A DNA stretch of 64,000 nt from the NCBI RefSeq assembly GCF_000224065.1, contig NZ_AFWT01000022.1:22381-86380 (forward strand). The letters are read 5' to 3'. The stretch comes from Thiorhodococcus drewsii AZ1. Lineage in GTDB: Bacteria > Pseudomonadota > Gammaproteobacteria > Chromatiales > Chromatiaceae. Positions 35,684 through 46,400 of this stretch are shown piece by piece. Position 1 is the first letter of the stretch. Every line of letters begins with the position of its first letter. A program made the translations under genes and the position numbers. The notes under the pieces are model-generated. The model did not search any database. It saw nothing but the letters and a program-made list of their open reading frames with translations, and was not told the origin of the DNA.

Positions 35684-38178
35684 CACCCGCTCACGATGAT
35701 CAACATCATGCGCGTCTGGATCCGCGTTCTTGTGATTTGAGTTGTATCTCGACATGGCAGTCGCTGCTCGATGGATTGAACGAGGCGGTTTGGATCGTCG
35801 ATGCACGAGATCTGTGTCTGGTCGCCATAAACCGTGCCGCCGAGGAACTGCTCGGCGTCGATCGCGCCTCGCTGCTCGGCGTGTCCGTGATGGACTTGGC
35901 CTCGGTGCCCGAGGACTTTTTGTTCTGGGAGGGGGTCGCGAGCGGGCGAGAAACCAGCCTACTGTCCGAGACCTGGCTGCGGCGCGCCGACGATTCCCTG
36001 GCGGCGGTGCTGCGTCGGGTCAGCCGCATCGACTGTATCCATGGCAACATGTTTTTCGTCGTGAGCGTCTCCGATCTGGATGAGCGCCGTGCCGTCGAGG
36101 GCGAGTTGGAGAAGCTGGTCGCCGAGCTGCGGGCGACACTGGAGTCGAGTGCCGATGGCATTCTGGTCGCGGATCTCGACGGTAAGATCCGTGGTTTCAA
36201 CCAGCGGTTTGCGGAGGCATGGGAGCTTCCAGAAGGACTCTTGACCGAGCGCAACGATGCGGGAGTCTATCGCTGGATGCGGGATGCGGTGTTGAATCCC
36301 ACCGAGTACGCGGCTCGCGTCGAGGCGATCGAGAACAACCCACTGTTGGAGTCCACCGATCTGCTCATGCTGCGGAACGGGCAGGTTCTGGAGCGGGTGA
36401 CGCTGCCTCAGTACGCGCGAGGTCACCCGATCGGCCGCGTCTATTCCTTCCGCAACATCACCCAACGCCTGGTCGATGAAAAGAGCCTCAAGCGCGCCGC
36501 CCGGGTCTTCGAGGCCAGTCTAGACGCCATCTTCGTGACCGATCTCGATCTCGGCATCCTGACCGTCAACCCGGCCTGCGAGCGGATGACGGGATTGCAT
36601 GCCGGTGAAATCGTCGGTCAGTCGCTGACGCGCTTTCTGAGTCTGGGGAGCGACGACCAACCCGAGCACTCGATCCTCGACACGCTCGATCGTGATGGAT
36701 TGTGGCAAGGGGAGATCCACCAGCACAGGCGCGATGGCGAGGGGTTCCCCTGTCTCGTGTCGCTGGTTCGGGTCTTGGATGCCGATGGCCGTCCCTTTCA
36801 GTTCGTCGTCTTTGTTAAGGATCTCTCCGAGGCGGTCGCGGCGCGAGAACGCATTGAGGAACTCGCCTATTCGGATGCCCTGACGGGGCTGCCCAATCGG
36901 GTACGGCTGACCGAACGCATCGAGTTTGCCATCAAGATGGCCCGGCGCGGGAGGAGCGGTTTTGCGGTGCTGTTTCTAGACCTTGATCGCTTCAAGCAAA
37001 TCAACGACTCGCTCGGCCATCTCTTCGGCGATCGCGTGCTGATCGAGGTCGCACATCGTATCAAAGGCTGTCTGCGCCAGGTGGACACGACGGCTCGACT
37101 CGGCGGTGATGAGTTCGTACTGCTCCTGCATCAGACCGATGTCCTCGGCGCGGAACAGACCGCGCGGCGACTGATGGAGGTGATGTCCAGGCCGTTTGAA
37201 ATCGACGGCATGAAGTTCTCGCTTGCCCTGAGTATCGGTATCGCGCTCTACCCTCAGGACGGCGAGACCTTAGACGACCTGATCAAGAACGCCGACAGTG
37301 CCATGTACCACGTCAAGGAGCGGGGGCGCGGCGACTTCCGCTTCTATCAGAGCCAGATGAACGTGGGTCTTCTGTCCCGGATGAAGATCGACCACGCCAT
37401 GCGCGAGGCGCTCGAAGAGCAGCGTTTTCGTCTCTTCTATCAACCCCAGATCGACCTCTATAGCGGACGCTTGGTTGGCGCCGAGGCATTGGTGCGCTGG
37501 ACCGATCCGAGTCTGGGCGTGATGGCGCCGAGCGATTTCATTTCGATCGCCGAGGAGACCGGTTTCATCGTGACGCTCGGCGGTTGGGTGCTGCGCGAGG
37601 CGATCCGCCAGGGCGAATTGTGGCAGATCCAGGGAATCGACTTGACCATGTCCGTGAACGTCTCTGCGGCTCAGTTCCATCAGCTGAATTTCGTCGAGTC
37701 CTTGGCCCAATGGCTGACAGCGAGCCGGCTACCCGCGAGTCGGCTCGAATTGGAGCTGACCGAGTCGATCCTCATTCAGAATGTCGATGAGACGCTGATT
37801 CGACTGGATGCCTTGGTCGATCTGGGCGTCCGGCTGGCGATCGACGACTTCGGAACCGGCTATTCGAGCCTTGCCTATCTCAAGCGCTTTCCGATCCACA
37901 AGCTCAAGATCGACCGCTCCTTCGTCCAGGACATCCCGGATGACGAAAGCGATGCCGCGATCTCGACCGCCATCATCAATCTCGCCCACTCGCTCAATCT
38001 GAAGGTGATCGCCGAGGGAGTCGAGAACGACATCCAGAGGCGCTTCCTGCTGGATGCCGGCTGCGACGAATTCCAGGGCTATCTGTGTTCGCCGCCCGTC
38101 GATCCTGACTCCTTCGTACAGTTGGTCGGCGCGCTGGGGTTGTCCGATGCGCCCGATCCCTCGCCTCGTATCCTCTAG
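35680..38178 (+). CDS. PAS-GGDEF-EAL cyclic-di-GMP protein
   Basis: 832 residues. Three PAS-like domains cover about 25-400 (WQSLLDGLNEAVWIVD, LRATLESSADGILVAD, FEASLDAIFVTD). The GGDEF domain has intact GGDEF (475-479) and RQVD I-site. The EAL domain has E602-A603-L604, NVSAAQ, ELTES, DDFGTGYSSLAYLKRF, KIDRSFV and AEGVEN, a full active set. No membrane segment, so it is a cytoplasmic sensor. Start by ATGA overlap with the HD-GYP gene. Both synthesis and hydrolysis look possible; which dominates cannot be told. Confidence 0.92.
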   Translation: MTPAHDDQHHARLDPRSCDLSCISTWQSLLDGLNEAVWIVDARDLCLVAINRAAEELLGVDRASLLGVSVMDLASVPEDFLFWEGVASGRETSLLSETWLRRADDSLAAVLRRVSRIDCIHGNMFFVVSVSDLDERRAVEGELEKLVAELRATLESSADGILVADLDGKIRGFNQRFAEAWELPEGLLTERNDAGVYRWMRDAVLNPTEYAARVEAIENNPLLESTDLLMLRNGQVLERVTLPQYARGHPIGRVYSFRNITQRLVDEKSLKRAARVFEASLDAIFVTDLDLGILTVNPACERMTGLHAGEIVGQSLTRFLSLGSDDQPEHSILDTLDRDGLWQGEIHQHRRDGEGFPCLVSLVRVLDADGRPFQFVVFVKDLSEAVAARERIEELAYSDALTGLPNRVRLTERIEFAIKMARRGRSGFAVLFLDLDRFKQINDSLGHLFGDRVLIEVAHRIKGCLRQVDTTARLGGDEFVLLLHQTDVLGAEQTARRLMEVMSRPFEIDGMKFSLALSIGIALYPQDGETLDDLIKNADSAMYHVKERGRGDFRFYQSQMNVGLLSRMKIDHAMREALEEQRFRLFYQPQIDLYSGRLVGAEALVRWTDPSLGVMAPSDFISIAEETGFIVTLGGWVLREAIRQGELWQIQGIDLTMSVNVSAAQFHQLNFVESLAQWLTASRLPASRLELELTESILIQNVDETLIRLDALVDLGVRLAIDDFGTGYSSLAYLKRFPIHKLKIDRSFVQDIPDDESDAAISTAIINLAHSLNLKVIAEGVENDIQRRFLLDAGCDEFQGYLCSPPVDPDSFVQLVGALGLSDAPDPSPRIL

Positions 38179-38298
38179 CCTTTGAGGTTCCCCTCCGCGT
38201 AGAGATGAACCCTTGAGATCCTGATCGATCAGCGGGTTCGCTTGGCGGAGCGATTGCCGCCCCCACCATCGTGCGGAGAGCATCAAGAGGAACTCCGC

Positions 38299-39762
38299 AT
38301 GACCTTCGTCTTCGACAACAGCTACGCGCGCCTACCCGAGCGCTTCTATGCCCGACTTCCGCCGAGCCCGGTTGCTCAGCCCGACCTGATCACGCTGAAC
38401 GTGTCCCTGGCGCGTGAGTTGGGGCTTGATCCGGATGCGCTGAGTACGCCGGAAGGTGTCGCCGTGCTCGCCGGTAATGCGGTTCCGTCGGGCGCGGATC
38501 CGTTGGCCATGGCCTATGCGGGACATCAGTTCGGCAACTTCGTCCCGCAGCTCGGTGATGGTCGGGCGATCCTGCTCGGCGAAATCCTTGCGCCATCCGG
38601 CGAACGTTTCGATCTCCAGCTCAAGGGTGCTGGGCGCACGCCCTTTTCACGCGCAGGCGATGGGCGTGCTTGGCTGGGACCTGTACTGAGGGAGTATCTG
38701 ATCAGCGAGGCCATGCATGTCCTGGGGATCCCGACGACCCGCGCGCTGGCGGCGGTGACCACGGGCGAGCCCGTGTACCGCGAGGGCCGTATGCCTGGCG
38801 CGGTCCTGACCCGCGTGTCACGCAGCCATGTACGCATCGGCACCTTCGAGTATTTCGCCGCGCGTGAGGATCTGGATGCCTTACGCCATCTCGCCGATTA
38901 CGTCATCGAGCGTCACTATCCGACGGCGCAGACGGCCGATCGACCCTATCTGGCGCTATTGACGGAGGTGATCGGGCGCCAGGCCGAGCTGGTGGCGCGT
39001 TGGCTCGGCGTCGGTTTCATCCATGGGGTGATGAATACCGACAACCTTTCGATCGCTGGCGAAACCATCGACTATGGCCCCTGTGCCTTCATGGACGATT
39101 ACCACCCGGGCACCGTCTACAGCTCGATCGACCGGGGAGGGCGCTACGCCTACGCCAATCAGCCGCGCATCGCTCAATGGAATCTCTCCCGTCTGGCTCA
39201 GACCCTCTTGCCGCTGCTCGATGAGGATCCCGAGCACGCGCTGAGCCTGGCCCAGGGTGCGATCGACGGCTTTCCCGAGCGTTTCGAGCACGCCTATCTG
39301 GACGTCTTCCGGGCCAAGCTCGGGCTACTCGAATCAGAGGATGCGGATGGTCCGCTCATCACGGGTCTGCTCGATGGCCTGGCCGAGGCCGGCGCCGATT
39401 TCACCAATAGCTTCAGCGCATTGACCCTGATGGTCGAGACGGGTGAGGCGGCGGCTCCGTTTGGCTCGGACGCAGACGGTCCGCTTACGGAATGGGTTGG
39501 GCGATGGCGTGATCGGCTGGGACGCGAGGAGACGGATTCTGGCGCGCGCCTGGAGCGGATGCGTCGCGCGAATCCGCTGGTGATTCCACGCAACCATCGC
39601 GTGGAGGAGGCCCTCGACGCTGCGCTCGAGGGCGATCTCGGTCCATTCGAGCGTCTGTTGGCGGTGCTCGCCAATCCCTGGGAGGAGCGGCCCGAAACGG
39701 GGTTCTATCGCGCCCCTCCCGAGCCGTATCAGGTGGTGCGGCAGACCTTCTGCGGGACCTGA
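38299..39762 (+). CDS. selO: Protein adenylyltransferase SelO
   Basis: 487 residues. [21 protein letters not shown] at the start, [40 protein letters not shown], and [25 protein letters not shown] are standard SelO/YdiU. It is a pseudokinase-fold enzyme that transfers AMP to proteins in redox stress. The C-terminus ends QTFCGT with a Cys near the end, as in bacterial members where vertebrates have selenocysteine. Start is the ATG after AAGAGGAA. Confidence 0.95.
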   Translation: MTFVFDNSYARLPERFYARLPPSPVAQPDLITLNVSLARELGLDPDALSTPEGVAVLAGNAVPSGADPLAMAYAGHQFGNFVPQLGDGRAILLGEILAPSGERFDLQLKGAGRTPFSRAGDGRAWLGPVLREYLISEAMHVLGIPTTRALAAVTTGEPVYREGRMPGAVLTRVSRSHVRIGTFEYFAAREDLDALRHLADYVIERHYPTAQTADRPYLALLTEVIGRQAELVARWLGVGFIHGVMNTDNLSIAGETIDYGPCAFMDDYHPGTVYSSIDRGGRYAYANQPRIAQWNLSRLAQTLLPLLDEDPEHALSLAQGAIDGFPERFEHAYLDVFRAKLGLLESEDADGPLITGLLDGLAEAGADFTNSFSALTLMVETGEAAAPFGSDADGPLTEWVGRWRDRLGREETDSGARLERMRRANPLVIPRNHRVEEALDAALEGDLGPFERLLAVLANPWEERPETGFYRAPPEPYQVVRQTFCGT

Positions 39763-39826
39763 GGCGAAGCCCAGGCGCATGGCAGAGACCGGTTCACCGG
39801 GTCGGCTTAGCCGACCCGGTGGTCGC

Positions 39827-42800
39827 TCAGCACCCCGGCCGGTATCTCAGATCCAGCGTGTAAGGATGCTCGCTGGCCGGTTCTTCCGGCGGCGGGTCGA
39901 TCTCGCCCGGCGTATGGCCCATCTGACTGAAACGGGCGATACGCCGCCCTTCGGCCTCATAGGCGTTGACCGGGAAGGTGTCGTAGCTGCGTCCGCCCGG
40001 GTGGGCGACATAGTAGGTGCAGCCGCCCAGGCTTCTGCGGTTCCAGAGATCGACGATCTCGAAGGTGAGCGGGTTGTGGCTCGGGATGGTCGGGTGCAGT
40101 CCGGATGGCGGGCTCCAGGCCTTGAAACGGACGCCTGCGACGAATTCGGCCCGTTTCCCCGTCGGGCGCAGCGGGACGCGGCGGCCGTTGCAGACCAGGA
40201 CGTGCCGGTCGCTGACCATGCCGTTCACCTTCACCTGCATGCGCTCGACCGAGCTGTCGACGAAGCGCGAGGTGCCCTGGGCCGTCACCTCTTCGCCCAG
40301 GACGTGCCAGGGCTCGATGGCGGCGCGCAGCTCCATATTGATCCCGTTTTCGGTGACCAGATCCCCGTAATGCGGGAAACGGAACTCGAAGAAGGGATCG
40401 AACCACTCGGTCTCGATCGGATAACCGGCGCGGCGCATGTCGCAGATCACGTCCTCGAAATCCTGGCGTGCGAAGTGCGGCAGCAGGAAACGGTCGTGCA
40501 GCTCGGTACCCCAGCGGATGGGCTTGCGCCGATAGGGTTCCTTCCAGAAGCGGGCGACCAGGGTGCGCAGCAGCAGGACCTGGGCCAGGCTCATGCGCGG
40601 ATGTGGCGGCATCTCGAAGCCACGGAACTCCACCAGTCCCTGCCGCCCGGAGGCACTGTCCGGCGAGTAGAGCTTGTCGATACAGAACTCGGTGCGGTGG
40701 GTGTTGCCGGTGACGTCGGTCAGCAGGTTGCGCAGGATGCGGTCGACGACCCAGGGTTGGGGCACCTCGCCGGGCGGCATCTGCTGGAAGGCGATATCGA
40801 GTTCGTAGAGGCGGTCGTCGCGCGCCTCGTCGACCCTTGGGGCCTGACTGGTCGGGCCGATGAAGAGTCCCGAGAAGAGATAGGACAGGCTCGGGTGGTG
40901 TTGCCAGTAGGAGATCAGGCTCTGCACCAGATCCGGCTTGCGCAACAGCGGGCTGTCTGCCGGGGTGGGGCCGCCGAGGGTGACATGGTTGCCGCCGCCG
41001 GTTCCGGTGTGGCGTCCGTCGAGCATGAACTTTTCGGTGCCGAGCCGGGCGAGACGCGCCTCCTCGTAGATGATGTGGGTATCGCGCACCGTCTGATCCC
41101 AGCTCTCGGCCGGGTGGATGTTGACCTCGATGACACCGGGGTCCGGTGTGACTGCGAGCTTTTGAAGACGCGGATCGCGCGGCGGCTCGTAGCCCTCGAT
41201 GATGATGGGCATGCCGAGTTCGGCCGCTGTGTCCTCGATGCACATGGCGAGATCCAGCCAGTGCTCCAGGTGGGTCAGCGGGGGCAGGAAGCAGTAGAGT
41301 CGGCCCTCGCGCGGCTCGATGCAGAGCGCGGTGCGGATCAGGTCCGGATGCAGGTCGGCGCGCAACGCGACCTGGTTTTGCAAGGGCTCATGCGAGGTGT
41401 CGACCGACGTGAGCCGACCGTAGCGCGCGGCCAGATCGCGCGGATTCGTGCCCTGTTCGCGTAGGTTCTGGGGTATCTGGGTCGGTTCGACCAGACGGCT
41501 GTAGCGGCGCGTGACCTCGTCGAAGGGCGAGCGTAGGGGATCGGTCGGTTCGAAGGGGTTGCGCTCGGGGACGGGATCGAGCTCACTGTCCGGGACATGG
41601 GGCAGGGCGTCCAAGGGCAGACGGAACCCCATCGGCGAGTCGCCTGGAATGAGGAAGAGGTTGCCTTCGCGGAAGGTCCAACGCCCGCTACGCCAGCTCC
41701 CTTCGGCCCCGAACCCCCACCAACGCAAGGGCAGCACGTAGCCCGTGACCTTGTTGAGTCCCTGGTCGAACAGACGGGAGAGTCGTTTGCGCTCGTTGGG
41801 GTCCTTGAGCTTGTTGTCCAGCGGGTCGACGTTGGCTGGCAGCCGCGCCTCCTTCCACATGTAATACCAGACGTCTTCGTGCGCCTTGGAGGCATGATCC
41901 GGGTCGACGCCCAGATGGCGGGCGAGCGTGCGGATGAATGCCTCGGCTTCGGCGGGGCCGTGTCCGTAGCTGGTGTTCTCCTGGCCGAGCAGGCTTGGAT
42001 CGCGCCACACGGGTTGATCGTCCTTGCGCCAGTAACAGGTGAGCGCCCAGCGCGGCAGCTGTTCGCCCGGATACCACTTGCCCTGGCCAAGGTGCAGCAG
42101 TCCGCCGGGCGCGAAGCGCTTTTTGAGCCGAATCAGCAGATCCTCGGCGAGGATCTTCTTGGTTGGGCCGAGCGCGGCCGTGTTCCACTCGGCACCGTCC
42201 ATGTCGTCGATAGAGACGAAGGTCGGTTCGCCGCCCATGGTCAGGCGCACATCATTGGCCTCTAATTCGGCGTCGACCTGATGACCGAGGGACTCGATCG
42301 CTTCCCATTGCTCGGCGCTATAGGGTTTGGTGACCCGAGGATCCTCGTGGATGCGCTCGATGCGATTGTGGAAATAGAACTCGACCTCGCAGGTGTCGGT
42401 CGCCCCGGCAATGGGGGCGGCGCTGCGCGGCGCGGGCGTACAGGCGAGCGGTATATGACCCTCGCCGGCGAAGAGCCCGGAGGTGGGGTCGAGCCCGATC
42501 CAGCCGGCGCCTGGAACATAGACCTCGGCCCAGGCATGCAGGTCGGTGAAATCGCGTTCGGGACCGGATGGACCGTCGAGCGATTTGACGTCCGCCGTGA
42601 GCTGAACCAGATAGCCCGAGACGAAGCGCGCGGCCAGCCCCAGGTGGCGCAGGATCTGCACCAGCAGCCAGCCGCTGTCGCGGCAGGAGCCGCGGCGGGT
42701 GCCGAGCGTCTGCTCGCAGGTCTGAACGCCCGGTTCCATGCGGATGACGTAGCCGATGTTCTGCTGCAGTCGCTGGTTGATCTCGACCAGGAAATCGACC

Positions 42801-43222
42801 GTCGGACGGGGTTTGCGATCGACGCTCGCCACCCATTCGGTCAGCAGCGGGCCGTCCTCACTGAGCTCCAGGTAGGGCTGTAGCTCTTTGCGCAGATGCG
42901 GCTCGTACGCGAAGGGATAATCGTGGGCATAGTCTTCCAGGAAGAAATCGAAGGGGTTGATGGTGATCATTTCGGCGATCACATCGACCTCGATCGAGAG
43001 CTTGCGGGTCTTCTCGGGGAAGGTCAGACGAGCCAGGTAGTTGCCGAAGGCATCCTGCTGCCAATTGACGAAGTAGGTCTCGGGTTCGATTTTGAGCGTG
43101 TAGGACCGAATGGGAGTGCGGCAGTGCGGTGCCGGGCGTAGTCGGACCACGTGTGGCGAGAGGCCGACTGAGCGATCGAAGCGGTATTCGGTCTTATGGT
43201 TTAGAGCAACCAGAATGGACAT
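39827..43222 (-). CDS. Transglutaminase-like and DUF2126 two-domain protein
   Basis: 1131 residues. The N-terminal transglutaminase fold has TRRGSCRDSGWLLVQILR (Cys180), DLHAWAEVYVPGAGW (His) and GLDPTSG (Asp). From about 330 to the end lies a DUF2126 domain (VRLTMGGEPTFVSIDDMDGAEW, HTGTGGGNHVTLGG). Start chosen at MSILVALNHKTEYRFDR, the family N-terminus; the frame is open 114 bases further upstream. It is usually found beside a circularly permuted ATP-grasp/alpha-E protein and a second transglutaminase, forming a putative peptide-synthesis module. None of those is here. Cytoplasmic. Confidence 0.9.
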   Translation of the reverse strand: MSILVALNHKTEYRFDRSVGLSPHVVRLRPAPHCRTPIRSYTLKIEPETYFVNWQQDAFGNYLARLTFPEKTRKLSIEVDVIAEMITINPFDFFLEDYAHDYPFAYEPHLRKELQPYLELSEDGPLLTEWVASVDRKPRPTVDFLVEINQRLQQNIGYVIRMEPGVQTCEQTLGTRRGSCRDSGWLLVQILRHLGLAARFVSGYLVQLTADVKSLDGPSGPERDFTDLHAWAEVYVPGAGWIGLDPTSGLFAGEGHIPLACTPAPRSAAPIAGATDTCEVEFYFHNRIERIHEDPRVTKPYSAEQWEAIESLGHQVDAELEANDVRLTMGGEPTFVSIDDMDGAEWNTAALGPTKKILAEDLLIRLKKRFAPGGLLHLGQGKWYPGEQLPRWALTCYWRKDDQPVWRDPSLLGQENTSYGHGPAEAEAFIRTLARHLGVDPDHASKAHEDVWYYMWKEARLPANVDPLDNKLKDPNERKRLSRLFDQGLNKVTGYVLPLRWWGFGAEGSWRSGRWTFREGNLFLIPGDSPMGFRLPLDALPHVPDSELDPVPERNPFEPTDPLRSPFDEVTRRYSRLVEPTQIPQNLREQGTNPRDLAARYGRLTSVDTSHEPLQNQVALRADLHPDLIRTALCIEPREGRLYCFLPPLTHLEHWLDLAMCIEDTAAELGMPIIIEGYEPPRDPRLQKLAVTPDPGVIEVNIHPAESWDQTVRDTHIIYEEARLARLGTEKFMLDGRHTGTGGGNHVTLGGPTPADSPLLRKPDLVQSLISYWQHHPSLSYLFSGLFIGPTSQAPRVDEARDDRLYELDIAFQQMPPGEVPQPWVVDRILRNLLTDVTGNTHRTEFCIDKLYSPDSASGRQGLVEFRGFEMPPHPRMSLAQVLLLRTLVARFWKEPYRRKPIRWGTELHDRFLLPHFARQDFEDVICDMRRAGYPIETEWFDPFFEFRFPHYGDLVTENGINMELRAAIEPWHVLGEEVTAQGTSRFVDSSVERMQVKVNGMVSDRHVLVCNGRRVPLRPTGKRAEFVAGVRFKAWSPPSGLHPTIPSHNPLTFEIVDLWNRRSLGGCTYYVAHPGGRSYDTFPVNAYEAEGRRIARFSQMGHTPGEIDPPPEEPASEHPYTLDLRYRPGC

Positions 43223-43426
43223 CGGGGAGGACTTCCAAAGGCTGAAAGATGGGGAAGACGGCGATGGATGCGCCAAGGTCGAGGCCGATGCCGGATTGGC
43301 GACGGCCATCGATCCGATGGGCCTAAGATCCCACAAATGGGGGGCATTGTCTTGTCTCCATGCGTGACGGACCTCTATGCATGGAGTCGGGATTGGATCG
43401 AGGGCGGTTCGCGAAATGGTCGCGTT

Positions 43427-46400
43427 TCACAGACGAGCGATCCCCGGTCGTAACCTGTTTGGGGCATGCAGGAGTTGCTCGATGAATGCCTCCGGTGTCA
43501 GCGGATGGCCAAGTAGGTATCCCTGGTAGCCGTGGCATCCCTGTAGGGTGAGAAATTCCATCTGCTGGTCTGTCTCGACACCCTCGGCGATGACCTTGAG
43601 GTTGAGATTGCGGGCCATGGCGATGATGGTGGCTGCGATCTCCATGTCGTTGCGGTCCTGTGGGATATCGCGGACGAAGCCCTGATCGATCTTGAGTTCG
43701 TCGATAGGTAGACGCTTGAGATAGGCCAGTGACGAATAGCCGGTGCCGAAATCGTCGATCGAGAGCTTGAGTCCCAGTGCCTTGAGTTCGCGTAGCAGTT
43801 CGATGGCCTGCTCGCCTGGGAGCATGATCATACTTTCGGTCAGTTCCAGCGTGAGTCGCTCGGCCGGTAAGCCTGTCGCGTCGAGGATGGCGGCGACCCG
43901 CTCGGCGAAATCCTGTTGCTGGAGCTGCCTCGCCGACAGGTTTACGGCGATCATGATGTCCGGCAATCCATTGTCGAGCCAGAGCTTGTGCTGCGCGCAG
44001 GCGGTCTGCAGCACCCAGTCGCCGAGCTGTACGATGAGGCCCGTCTCCTCAGCGAGAGGGATAAAGCGATCGGGTGCAATGAGTCCATGCTCGGGCGAGT
44101 GCCAGCGCACCAGCGCCTCGCATCCGATCAGCATCCCGGTCAGACTGTCGAACTGCGGCTGGTAATGAAGGATGAACTCCTCGTTGATCAGGGCGCGCCT
44201 CAGTCTCGCGTCCAGCTCCAGACGCTCGTTGGCGGCGATGGTCAGGGTCGAAGTGTAGAAACGATAGGTGTTGCGTCCCTGTTCCTTGGCCTGATACATG
44301 GCAACGTCGGCGTGCTTGACGAGTTCGGTGACCGAGTTGCCGTCATCGGGGAAAATGCTGATCCCAATGCTGGCGCCGATATAGAGCACCGGACCGCTCG
44401 GTAGCTCGAAGGGCTCCTGTAGCAGCTGCAGCAGAGCGCGCGCGACCCTGCCCGCGTCCTCTGTGCGTTCGAGGTTTTCGAGCAGTACCAGAAACTCGTC
44501 GCCACCCAGGCGGCCAAGCGTGTCCTCTTCCCTCAGGCGTTCGCGCAGACGCTGGGTCAGCGCCTGCAGCAATTCATCGCCGACCGGATGCCCCAGGCTG
44601 TCGTTGACGTTCTTGAACCGGTCCAGATCAAGGAAGAGGACGGCGACGCGACGGCGACTGCGTTCGGTTTGCTCGATGGCGTGATGCAGCCGCGAGAGCA
44701 CCAGGCGCCGATTGGGTAGGTTGGTCAGCGGATCGAAATGCACCAGATGCTCGAGTCGCTCCTCCGAGCGTTTGATCTGACTGATGTCGGTCATGACGCC
44801 GACATAGTGGGTTGGCGTGCCCTGGGGGTCGTAGACCGCGCTGATGCTGAGCAATTGGGGATAGATCTCGCCGCTCTTGCGTCGGTTCCAGACCTCGCCC
44901 TGCCAATGTCCGCCGCTGGTGATGTTTGCCCACAGGGTCTGATAGAACGCGTCATCCTGGCGTCCGGAGCGCAGGATGCGCGGCGTTTGGCCGCGCACCT
45001 CTTCGGCGGTGTAGCCGGTGATGTCCGTGTAGGCCGGATTGACCGCGATGATATGGCTGTCGAGGTCGGTGATGATGACCCCTTCGCGGGTGGATTCGAA
45101 GACGGTCGCGGCCTGTCGCAGTTTGCTCTCGGCTGTGATCCGGGTCACCGCGAGCCGGGCGAGACAGCCGAATTCGAGGATCAGGTTGCATTCGCTCGGT
45201 GCTGGCGCGCGCGGCTCGGCATATCTCACGCTGAAGTTGCCGATCGAGGTTCCATGGGCGTCCTGAAAGGGGATCGACCAGCCGGGCACGGGTGCGCCAC
45301 TGGGATACCCGGCCGCGCCGTCGCTGGTATCCAGCTCGACCAGTGCTGAATCGTCGTGGTCGGGTTCGACCGCGAATCGGGTGTGTTCCGTGCCGTCGCC
45401 TTGGCTGAGTGAGAGCAGTCCGTCCTCCAGCACCCGGATCGAGACTCGCGTGTCCCGATAGAGCTGCTCCAGTTGGGTGGCGATCACATCCAGGATGTCG
45501 ATGAGGGGCTGATCCTCAATGAGTGCGTTCAGCACCGTGAGGCGTGTGTTGCGCAGCAGTTCGGTCTGCTTGGACTCGGTGACATCGCTCCAGGCTCCGG
45601 TCGCTTCGCCGCTCTGGCGTTCACCTGGATCGGGGAGGCGTAGCTCGTCGTGGATCCAGCGGATTCGCCCCTGGCTATCCAGTAGACGATAGTCCAGCGC
45701 CAGGCTTCCCGTTTCCAGCAGGGTTTCGAGCGCGGCATGGGCCGAGTCGCGGTCGTCCGGGTGCAGATGGGTGGCCCACCAGTCCTGATCCAGCAGCTGC
45801 TCGGCCTCGTATCCGAACCGCTGGACGTTATCGCTCACCCAAGTCAGAGGCATGCCTGGACGATTGAGTTGGCGGGTGTAGAGCACGATCGGGCTGGCGG
45901 CCAATGCCATGTCGAGCCGGTGGGCGGCGGCGCGCAGATTGGCGCGCTCACGCACCAGTCGCACTTCGTTGAGCACTTTCTCTAGGGTTGCCGGCAGCTT
46001 GTGAAGATAGCCGGGATGCTTGGACAGATAGTCATTGGCGCCGAGATGGATGGCGCGAGCCGCGACATCTTCGCTGCCTTGTCCCGTGACCAGGACTACG
46101 GGGATGTCCAGGTGTCGCTCGGCACGCAGGATCTTGAGGGTATCCAGCGCATCGAGTCCGGGCGGATGGTAGTCGAGCAGCAGTGCGTCGAAGTCGGGTT
46201 CGGTGTCGGGATCGAGCGGCAGTCGCGCCAATGCCTCCTCGGCGTTTGCGACCTGGGTCAAGCGAATATGGGGGGCGAAGCGGGCTAGATGGCGGAGCGT
46301 GAGGTCGGTGTCGATGCTGGAATGTTCGGCATAGAGCACGCGGATGGGGCCTGAACGCGAGGCATGCGCGGCGTCGAAACGCTGTCTGGCATCGCGTAGC

